NCBI GenBank assembly: GCA_003165315.1
Contig: PLSX01000199.1
Location: forward strand, 33,369 to 75,368
From: Acidobacteriota bacterium
Lineage (GTDB): Bacteria > Acidobacteriota > Terriglobia > UBA7540
Direction of reading: 5' to 3'
DNA length: 42,000 bases
Shown: one piece after another, positions 24,805 through 31,566 of the stretch
Layout of the letters: each line of letters opens with the position of its first letter
Position numbering within the stretch: the first letter of the stretch is position 1
The notes under the pieces: model-generated
What the model was told of the DNA's origin: nothing
Seen by the model: only the letters and a program-made list of their open reading frames with translations
The model's database searches: none
Made by a program: the position numbers and the translations under genes

Positions 24805-25251
24805 ATGCCGAATACGCCACCAACAGAAGAGACGCTCCCCTTGCAGGACCCCGCAACGTCGCTCTCCAAGCGCGCGGCACGGCGGATCATCCAACGGACG
24901 TTCGTCCTGATGGGAAAGGACAAAGCGCTGCGGCAACTGATCCGCGAATCTGAAATCACGACCGTCTGGATGATTGAAGATTGGGAACTGGAGTGGACAG
25001 TACTTCTTCACCGCGGGAAGTTCGAGATTGAGCGCCGGCAGTCGAAACACCCCCACGCGACGCTCTGTTGGCCCACTGCCGAGGGGTTTTTCCGTCAGGT
25101 TGACCGCCCCGGCGAAGCAGGGGTAGAGGTTCAGATTATTCCCGAGCAGGACCATCCCCGTTTTTTCGAAACACTCCTTCGCGGCTTCTTTTCCACTCTT
25201 CGAAATGTTCTTGAAAATCCTGTCGATGCGGTGGGCCAAAACCTGCTTTAA
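24805..25251 (+). CDS. Uncharacterised protein, faintly SCP2-like
   Basis: A 148-residue cytoplasmic-looking protein that I cannot place with certainty. The middle (VWMIEDWELEWTVLLHRGKFEIERRQ then HPHATLCWPTAEGFFRQV) has the rhythm of an SCP2-type lipid-binding fold: strand, residue pair, strand, then a helix. The similarity is weak. The N-terminal ~20 residues are disordered and Pro/Thr-rich. It lies between the crotonase-fold protein and the YbgC-type thioesterase on the same strand, and may be part of a lipid/acyl-CoA gene run. GGAAG lies nine bases upstream of the ATG. Confidence 0.6.
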   Translation: MPNTPPTEETLPLQDPATSLSKRAARRIIQRTFVLMGKDKALRQLIRESEITTVWMIEDWELEWTVLLHRGKFEIERRQSKHPHATLCWPTAEGFFRQVDRPGEAGVEVQIIPEQDHPRFFETLLRGFFSTLRNVLENPVDAVGQNLL

Positions 25252-25332
25252 TCTTGCACGGCATTTTGCGGATTTCTGGTTTTGCTATAGACTGCAAGGG
25301 TAGCAAAGTGCTGCTTTACGCGAGAGTCACTG

Positions 25333-25782
25333 GTGAATATGAAAGCCGAACCTGCATGGACCACCACCACCCTGCAAGTCCGTTACGCGGAAACGGATCA
25401 GATGGGAGTGGTTTACTACGCCAATTACATGGTCTGGTTTGAAATCGGGCGGACGGACTTTTGCCGCAAGCATGGGTTTGCCTATCGCGAGATGGAAAAC
25501 CAGGATGGCCTTTATATCATGGTGGCAGAAGCCCGTTGCCGGTATAAATCCCCGGCGCGGTACGACGATGAAATCCTCGTCCGCACTTGCCTGAAGGAAA
25601 CCCGACGGCGCGTTTTGATTTTTGGTTACGAGATTTATCGCCAGGCCACCGACGAACTCCTGGCGGAAGGGGAGACAGTACACGTCATCACCGACCGCGA
25701 AGGGCACCCCCGTTCCCTTCCGGAAAAGTACCGGGAGTTGTTTGTTGCCGGCCCGCAAGATACGGCACACGTATCCACATAG
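25333..25782 (+). CDS. YbgC-type acyl-CoA thioesterase (hotdog fold)
   Basis: A 149-residue member of the 4-hydroxybenzoyl-CoA thioesterase/YbgC family, which hydrolyses acyl-CoA. It shows VRYAETDQMGVVYYANYMVWFE (17-38), with the catalytic Asp in the ETDQMG segment, then the hotdog helix and strands. The length is typical. The start may be GTG 25333 or the in-frame ATG 25339, with no strong ribosome site to decide. It directly precedes hutH (9 bp) and lies in the run of acyl-CoA genes, which fits acyl-CoA turnover near the mutase. Confidence 0.9.
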   Translation: MNMKAEPAWTTTTLQVRYAETDQMGVVYYANYMVWFEIGRTDFCRKHGFAYREMENQDGLYIMVAEARCRYKSPARYDDEILVRTCLKETRRRVLIFGYEIYRQATDELLAEGETVHVITDREGHPRSLPEKYRELFVAGPQDTAHVST

Positions 25783-25791
25783 AAGGCTTCC

Positions 25792-27318
25792 ATGCCACGC
25801 ACAATCCTGCTTGATGGCCAGCATCTCACGCGGCGCGATTTCTATGCCATCGTCCTGGAAAAACATCAGGTCGAAATTTCCCCGCGAGCGCGCATTGCCA
25901 TGCAAAAGTCTCGCGCCACGGTGGAGAAAATCATCGCGGAAAAACAGGCCGTTTACGGAGTTACGACCGGCGTGGGGAGTCTTTCCACGGAACACATCGA
26001 CCCTGCTGCCGCTCGAGAATTGCAATTGAATGTTGTACGCAGCCATTCTTGCGGCATTGGCGATCCCCTGGGGGCGGCGGAAACTCGCGGATTGCTGCTG
26101 TTGCGCGCCAACACCCTGGCGCGTGGCCTGTCTGGCGTACGGCCGCTAATTGCCGAGACGCTCTGCAATTTCCTGAACCATCGCGTGCATCCCGTCGTCC
26201 CACGGCGCGGTTCCGTTGGCGCCAGCGGTGATCTGGCCCCGCTCGCACACGTTGCGCTTTCACTCGTGGGCGAGGGCGAAGTCGAATTCCGCGGCCGTCA
26301 CCAGCGCAGCGCCACAGCGCTCAAATCCCTGCGAATCAAGCCCCTCACCCTGGAAGCCAAAGAAGGACTCTCGCTTGTGAACGGCACTCAAGCCATGCTC
26401 TCTCTCGGCCTGCTGGCCCTGCGCGAAGCGGAGATTCTGGCGAACACGGCCGACGTCGCCGGGGCTTTGACGCTTGATTCCCTGCGCGGTTCTACGCGAG
26501 CGTTTGACGAGCGCTTGCACGCGGCCAGGCCGCATCCTGGCCAGATGATTTCGGCGCGAAACCTCGCCCGCCTCAATCGTGGCAGCACAATCAACAAATC
26601 ACATCAGGGATGCTCACGCGTTCAGGACGCCTACAGCCTGCGCTGCATGCCGCAGGTCCATGGCGCGGTCCGCGACGCATTGGCCTATGCACGCCAGGTC
26701 TTCGAAATCGAAATGAACAGCGCCACCGATAACCCCCTGGTCTTTGCCAAAGAGGGGGACGTAATTTCCGGTGGCAATTTCCATGGTCAGCCCATCGCCA
26801 TGGCGCTCGATCTGATGGCACTCGCCCTCACACAACTGGGCGGCATCGCCGAAAGGCGCATCGATCGCTTGGTAAACCCACTCACTTCCGAACTTCCCCC
26901 GTTTCTCGCCCACTCACCGGGCCTGGAATCGGGGCTGATGATCGCCCAGGTGGCCGCCGCTGCTTTGGCTTCTGAAAACAAAGTCTCCGCCCATCCGGCA
27001 TCGGCCGATTCCATTCCCACTTCTGGGAACAAAGAGGATTTTGTGAGCATGGGGATGGCTGCCGCGCTGAAGGTGCAGCCGGTAATTGCCAACGTCAAAA
27101 ATATTCTGGCCATCGAACTCATCTGCGCTTGCCAGGCGCTGGATTTCCTCGCGCCGCTACGCTCCGGCAAATTGGCAGAGCAAGCCAGGCAAATGGTTCG
27201 CAAAGTATCTCCGCACATCGCCAAGGACCGGCCCCTTCATGCGGACATTGCCCGCGTCAGCAGCCTCGTTTCCAGGGGGACTCTGGCTGCGATCATCGCG
27301 CCCGGCGGACAGGTGTGA
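25792..27318 (+). CDS. hutH: Histidine ammonia-lyase
   Basis: A 508-residue enzyme that removes ammonia from L-histidine to form urocanate, the first step of histidine breakdown. The MIO prosthetic group forms from Ala144-Ser145-Gly146 in GSVGASGDLAPL. Tyr55 (YGVTTGVG) and His85 (NVVRSHSCGIG) match active-site positions, and the His in the SH pair is typical of histidine rather than phenylalanine lyases. GGNFHGQP and SGNKEDFVSMG are also seen; the latter is usually QEDHVSM in HutH. AAGG precedes the ATG by five bases. No other hut gene (hutU, hutI, hutG) is nearby, so the pathway, if complete, is encoded elsewhere. Confidence 0.93.
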   Translation: MPRTILLDGQHLTRRDFYAIVLEKHQVEISPRARIAMQKSRATVEKIIAEKQAVYGVTTGVGSLSTEHIDPAAARELQLNVVRSHSCGIGDPLGAAETRGLLLLRANTLARGLSGVRPLIAETLCNFLNHRVHPVVPRRGSVGASGDLAPLAHVALSLVGEGEVEFRGRHQRSATALKSLRIKPLTLEAKEGLSLVNGTQAMLSLGLLALREAEILANTADVAGALTLDSLRGSTRAFDERLHAARPHPGQMISARNLARLNRGSTINKSHQGCSRVQDAYSLRCMPQVHGAVRDALAYARQVFEIEMNSATDNPLVFAKEGDVISGGNFHGQPIAMALDLMALALTQLGGIAERRIDRLVNPLTSELPPFLAHSPGLESGLMIAQVAAAALASENKVSAHPASADSIPTSGNKEDFVSMGMAAALKVQPVIANVKNILAIELICACQALDFLAPLRSGKLAEQARQMVRKVSPHIAKDRPLHADIARVSSLVSRGTLAAIIAPGGQV

Positions 27319-27324
27319 CCCGCC

Positions 27325-28086
27325 ATGCCAGCCATTTCCGCTACCGTCATCACCCACAACGAAAGCGCCAACATTGCGCGCGTGATCCGTTCCCTTTCCT
27401 GCGCCGATGAGGTAGTGGTAGTTGATTCCGGTTCCACAGATGGCACAAGTGAAATTGCCGCCAGGTTGGGCGCGCGGGTCATCACCCATGCATTTGCAGG
27501 TTTCGCCGCCCAAAAGAACTTTGCTGGCGAGCAAGCTCAGCATGATTGGATCCTAAGTCTCGATGCCGACGAAGAATTGGATACCAGAGCGCAGGCTGTA
27601 CTTCTGGATTGGAAGCGTTCTGAACCGACTGCGGCGGGTTATCAATTTGCACGGCGGGCGCAATATCTTGGGCGTTGGATTCTGCATTCCGGATGGTACC
27701 CCGATTACAAGCTTCGCCTTTATGACCGCCGCAAGGGCAGTTGGCAGGGAGCGTATGTGCATGAGTCGGCCCTGGTTAACGGTCCCGTGGCGACTCTGGG
27801 GGGAGAAATTCTTCACTACACATGCAATTCACTGGAGGAGCATCGCCAGCGGATTGAGTTTTATACGGATCTCGCCGCAAAGGAGATACTTGAGCGGAAT
27901 GAGCAGGTAAACTTCATGCGTCGCACATTGGCCCCCCCGTGGATTTTCCTGAATACCTATCTATTCCGTTTGGGAGTGCTCGATGGGAGACAGGGCTACC
28001 TGATCGCCAAGATGGCTGCGCGATATGTGCAAAGAAAGTACGTTAAGTTGGCAGAACTGCAAAAGAAGGTGCGCGCAAACGGATGA
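27325..28086 (+). CDS. Family 2 glycosyltransferase (WaaE/KdtX-like)
   Basis: A 253-residue GT2 enzyme with the GT-A fold. It opens with AISATVITHNESANIARVIRSL, has VVVDSGSTDGT for nucleotide-sugar binding, and the DxD-like metal site SLDADEEL at about residues 77-84. The family adds a sugar to lipopolysaccharide core or other surface polysaccharide. It starts only six bases after hutH and overlaps the next glycosyltransferase gene by four bases (ATGA), so translation of the pair is coupled. It is cytoplasmic or membrane-associated. The donor sugar is unknown. Confidence 0.9.
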   Translation: MPAISATVITHNESANIARVIRSLSCADEVVVVDSGSTDGTSEIAARLGARVITHAFAGFAAQKNFAGEQAQHDWILSLDADEELDTRAQAVLLDWKRSEPTAAGYQFARRAQYLGRWILHSGWYPDYKLRLYDRRKGSWQGAYVHESALVNGPVATLGGEILHYTCNSLEEHRQRIEFYTDLAAKEILERNEQVNFMRRTLAPPWIFLNTYLFRLGVLDGRQGYLIAKMAARYVQRKYVKLAELQKKVRANG

Positions 28087-29198
28087 ATTCAGGCCCACCA
28101 CTCAAAATCGCCCACATCGATACCGGAATGTCCTTGCGTGGTGGCCAGCGGCAGATGCTGATGCTGGCGCATGGGCTGCGCGAGCGCGGGCATGAGCAAG
28201 TCATCGCCTGCCTGGAAGGAAGTGGACTGGAAGCTGCAGTCCGGCAGGAAGGCTTTCGCGTCTTTACGATGCCTTCAGACGACCCTTGGCACGCTTTCGG
28301 AAGCTTGCTTTGGCGACAGCAGATCGAAGCCTGGCGCCCCCAAATTGTGCACGCCCACGACGGACGTGGGCAGTCGATTGCCTGGCTCGCTTCCATAGGA
28401 TTGCCTGTCCTTCGAGTCGCCAGCCGGCGCGTTACCTTCTTCCCTTCGGACCGCTGGACGTATCGCCTCAAATACCGTTTCACTTGTCATGCCGTGGTGG
28501 CTATCTCAGAGAATATCCGGGAGCTCTCCATCCAAGCCGGCGTTCCTCGCGAACGAGTCACCGTAATACCTGATGGCATTGAAATCCCGGCGACATTGTC
28601 CGGTCCCACGGATCGGGTGGGACTGCGAAAATCGTGGGGATATAGCGACGACAATTTCGTGGTGGGTATGCTCGGCGCATCCACTCCGGAAAAGGGACAT
28701 GATTTGGCCCTCTCTGCCTTCGCCCTCCTCACAGAAAAACTGCCCCAGGCGCGATTGGTATTCGCCGGAGAGCAAGTCGGTATCCCCAACCCCAACCTGA
28801 AGAACGCCTCCAATCCCCAAAGCTTCCGAGTTGTACGCATCGGGCAGATCAATAAGCTTGCTGATCTCTTCCCGGGCATTGACCTCTTCCTGATGCCTTC
28901 CAGGGCCGAGGGCCTGGGCTCATCGGCATTGTGGGCGATGGCTTATGGCATTCCCGTCGTCGCAACCCGTGTCGGTGGCCTTCCGGAAATTGTGGTGGAG
29001 AATGAAACCGGCTGGCTCGTTCCACCAGGTTCGCCCGAATCATTGGCTGATGCCATTTTGCTTGCCTCACGTGACCGCAACACTCTTATCGAATACGGCC
29101 GCCAAGGGCGCAAGCGGGCCGAGGGATTTTCTGCTGCTATAATGGTCAGCAACACTGAGGCTCTGTATTGTCGCCTGATAAGCGGCGGACAACCCTAG
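28083..29198 (+). CDS. Family 4 glycosyltransferase
   Basis: A 371-residue GT-B enzyme. The N-terminal domain holds the acceptor side (SLRGGQRQMLMLAHGLRERGH). The C-terminal domain holds the nucleotide-sugar site (VTVIPDGIEIP, MLGASTPEKGHDL, DLFLMPSRAEGLGSSALWAMAYGIPVVATRVGGLPEIV). In the usual EX7E motif the second Glu follows seven residues after the first; here the stretch is EGLGSSALWAMA, with Trp in its place. The family often tolerates change at one Glu, so activity is plausible. It is probably coupled to the GT2 enzyme for surface polysaccharide or lipid glycosylation. Confidence 0.92.
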   Translation: MNSGPPLKIAHIDTGMSLRGGQRQMLMLAHGLRERGHEQVIACLEGSGLEAAVRQEGFRVFTMPSDDPWHAFGSLLWRQQIEAWRPQIVHAHDGRGQSIAWLASIGLPVLRVASRRVTFFPSDRWTYRLKYRFTCHAVVAISENIRELSIQAGVPRERVTVIPDGIEIPATLSGPTDRVGLRKSWGYSDDNFVVGMLGASTPEKGHDLALSAFALLTEKLPQARLVFAGEQVGIPNPNLKNASNPQSFRVVRIGQINKLADLFPGIDLFLMPSRAEGLGSSALWAMAYGIPVVATRVGGLPEIVVENETGWLVPPGSPESLADAILLASRDRNTLIEYGRQGRKRAEGFSAAIMVSNTEALYCRLISGGQP

Positions 29199-29308
29199 TG
29201 GCCTGATTCGAAGATGGAATGACAAAATCGAAGAGCAAATCAAGACCTTCGGGCTTTTGTGCTCGAGCATTGGATTCTGATAAGACCTAACACCGGGAGC
29301 GGCTTTTC

Positions 29309-30151
29309 GTGGCGATCGTGTACATTTTCGTTGGCCTTTTCGGCCTCATCTTTGGGAGCTTTCTGAATGTCTGCATCTCCCGCCTGCCGCGGGGAGAATC
29401 GATTGTCCATCCCCGCTCGCACTGTCCCCGGTGCAACCACCCGATCCGGTGGTACGACAACATACCCGTAATCAGCTATCTCATTCTGCGCGGACGTTGC
29501 CGCGATTGCCACGTTTTCATTTCTCCGCTCTACCCTACAGTGGAAGCGGTGACGGCCCTGGTTTTGGTATTGACTTTCCACATCTACGGATTTGGGGCAG
29601 AATTCATCAAATTCGCCTTGCTTGGGATGATGCTGATCGTTCTCATTTTCACAGACCTGCTTGACCGGCGAATTCCCCATACCGTCACCATCTTTGGAAT
29701 CTCGCTTGGCCTTTTGTTCAGCTTTTTCATCCCCGTGGACGATCGTCCGCTAGGGTGGATATTCAGGCATTGGGGCCTCTTTCCGGACGGCGTCCCGGCA
29801 TCAGTCGCGGGCGCCGTTGCAGGATCCCTGGTAGGAGGCGGCCTTTTCTATGCTGTGGGTGAGGCATTCTACCATTGGGGGGGAAAACAGAAGGAATACC
29901 TGGGATTCGGTGATGTCATGCTGATGTTAATGGTGGGGACGTTCCTCGGAGTCCCCCTTACGCTGATGACGATTCTTCTAGGCTCGCTCGGAGGGTCGAT
30001 CCTCGCATTGATTATGACTGCGATGAACCCCCGGTTTCGCGATTATGCTTGGCCGTTCGGCACCTTCTTGGGGATCGCCGCAATCTATGCCACGCTGAAT
30101 GGCAACTGGCTTCTCGACGGCTACTTGCGCATATCGGGAATGGTAGGCTGA
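29309..30151 (+). CDS. pilD: Prepilin peptidase (type IV pilin / type II secretion leader peptidase)
   Basis: A 280-residue polytopic inner-membrane aspartic protease, which cuts the leader from type IV prepilins or pseudopilins and N-methylates the new end. It has the N-terminal methyltransferase part with two CxxC pairs (Cys39-Cys42 and Cys64-Cys67). The A24 peptidase part has active-site Asp116 (FTDLLDRRIPH) and Asp202 (LGFGDVM). About seven hydrophobic segments are visible. The start is GTG 29309 with GGGAG ten bases upstream. The PAS-domain gene follows two bases after the stop, so the two are co-transcribed. No pilin or pilus motor genes are in the window. Confidence 0.95.
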   Translation: MAIVYIFVGLFGLIFGSFLNVCISRLPRGESIVHPRSHCPRCNHPIRWYDNIPVISYLILRGRCRDCHVFISPLYPTVEAVTALVLVLTFHIYGFGAEFIKFALLGMMLIVLIFTDLLDRRIPHTVTIFGISLGLLFSFFIPVDDRPLGWIFRHWGLFPDGVPASVAGAVAGSLVGGGLFYAVGEAFYHWGGKQKEYLGFGDVMLMLMVGTFLGVPLTLMTILLGSLGGSILALIMTAMNPRFRDYAWPFGTFLGIAAIYATLNGNWLLDGYLRISGMVG

Positions 30152-30153
30152 TT

Positions 30154-30777
30154 ATGGGAAAATTGCTGACCCCGCAGAATTTGATTCTGCTCATGGGTGG
30201 CGTCGCGCTGATTGGAACATTACTAATCCTGGCAGTCTACCTGCTCCAACGGTCGTTTGGCCGCGACTTGAAAGCTGACAAGCCCAAGCCACAAAAGGTC
30301 CGCGTGGAAGACGAAGCCGCCTTCACTCTCACCACGATAAAATCCGTGGTCACACAGTTGAAGACAGACCAGCAGGCATTGCAGGAACAGCTCATTGCCG
30401 CGGAGCGGCGGGCGCAAGAAAACGCCCGCAAATTCGAGCTTGTTGCAAGAGAGCTCGAACACGGGCTGATTGTTTTTGATGTCGCCGGTTATGTCTCTTT
30501 TTCCAATCCTCTTGCGCGCAAAATGCTCATTGTTGACACATGGTCACGCCGCCGTTACACGGAGATTTTCCGCGAAATTCCCGCCTTGTCGGATTTGATT
30601 GGAAGGTGCTTCGAGACCGGCACTGAAGTCCGCAGGAATCCCATTGAATTCCAAATTCCGGATGGAAGTAAGAGACGTGTGGAAGCTTCTGTACTTCCAA
30701 TCCGCGACCAGAGCGGGGCGATGGAATCTGTCACCTGCATATTTCGAAATGCAACCGCAAGTTCGGCCCAAGCATGA
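30154..30777 (+). CDS. Membrane-anchored PAS-domain protein, possibly truncated
   Basis: A 207-residue protein: an N-terminal membrane segment (NLILLMGGVALIGTLLILAVYLL), a coiled-coil linker (about 60-95, QLKTDQQALQEQLIAAERRAQENARKFE), and one PAS domain (VARELEHGLIVFDVAGYVSFSNPLARKML to the end). PAS domains sense small ligands or redox state and usually feed a kinase or other output domain; none follows here. The reading frame continues after the TGA (30775-30777) as FFADTLVTFDLHGRVN before running into antisense of purQ, which may be a remnant of a second PAS domain. It starts two bases after the prepilin peptidase gene, so a link to pilus control is possible. It has no clear ribosome site of its own. 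Confidence 0.75.
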   Translation: MGKLLTPQNLILLMGGVALIGTLLILAVYLLQRSFGRDLKADKPKPQKVRVEDEAAFTLTTIKSVVTQLKTDQQALQEQLIAAERRAQENARKFELVARELEHGLIVFDVAGYVSFSNPLARKMLIVDTWSRRRYTEIFREIPALSDLIGRCFETGTEVRRNPIEFQIPDGSKRRVEASVLPIRDQSGAMESVTCIFRNATASSAQA

Positions 30778-30825
30778 TTCTTCGCCGATACCCTTGTTAC
30801 CTTTGACCTCCATGGCCGCGTGAAT

Positions 30826-31566
30826 CTATTGCTTCAGCCACTTCACCAAGTTCTGGAAAATCCTCAAGCCATCTTGCGAGTAATGGGCCGGAAGGGACGC
30901 GCGTTCGGGATGCGGCATCAGTCCCAGCACCAGGCCGCTTTCATCCGTGATGCCGGCCACTGCCCCGGGGGAACCATTGGGGTTGCCAGGGTAGTTCATT
31001 GTGGGCCGACCCTGCTCATCACCATAATGAAAAACGGCGCGCGTAGTAGAAGACGTGCCGGAGGCGCAAAACAAGGGCCGCCCCTCGCCATGAGCGGAAG
31101 GCATATCCAGCACTTGTCCCGCCAGTCCCTCTGTCCAAGCGCATTTTTCGCTCGACACAATCATCCGCACTTTGCGATCTTCAAAGCGGGCGGATTGATT
31201 TTCCAGCAGCGCCATCGCCCGCTGACCGGGGGTACGACCGGGAAGAATTCCCGCCTCCGTCAAGACCTGGTAGCCATTGCAGATTCCCAGTAGGGGCTTT
31301 TTTGCCTCCAGAAAACGCACCAACTGGTCGCGCAAACGGGCCACAAGCATGGTGGCGAAAATCCTACCCGCGCCCAAATGGTCGCCATAGGAGAAGCCGC
31401 CCGGAACCACCGCTGCCTGGTAATCGTCCAGCCGGACTTCCCCGCCAAGAAGGTCCTTCAACAAAACCAGTTCTGCTTTGCCGCCAGCCAGCTCAATCGC
31501 GGCGGCAGTCTCTTCATGGCAATTCGTTCCAGGTGCGTACAAGATGGCAGTTGTTGCCAGGCTCAT
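30826..31566 (-). CDS. purQ: Phosphoribosylformylglycinamidine synthase, glutaminase subunit PurQ
   Basis: A 246-residue class I glutamine amidotransferase, which supplies ammonia for the fourth step of purine synthesis. The nucleophile Cys96 is in LLGICNGYQVL and the His-Glu pair is in LMPHPERA. GGFSYGDHLGAG is the PurQ oxyanion region. Its ATG overlaps the purL stop by four bases (ATGA), so the two are translationally coupled. It ends convergently with the PAS-domain gene, 48 bases from that gene's stop. Confidence 0.97.
   Translation of the reverse strand: MSLATTAILYAPGTNCHEETAAAIELAGGKAELVLLKDLLGGEVRLDDYQAAVVPGGFSYGDHLGAGRIFATMLVARLRDQLVRFLEAKKPLLGICNGYQVLTEAGILPGRTPGQRAMALLENQSARFEDRKVRMIVSSEKCAWTEGLAGQVLDMPSAHGEGRPLFCASGTSSTTRAVFHYGDEQGRPTMNYPGNPNGSPGAVAGITDESGLVLGLMPHPERASLPAHYSQDGLRIFQNLVKWLKQ

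Noticed and set aside
25327..26046. 239-codon open frame antisense to the thioesterase and hutH
   Set aside because: Shadow frame across two conserved genes.
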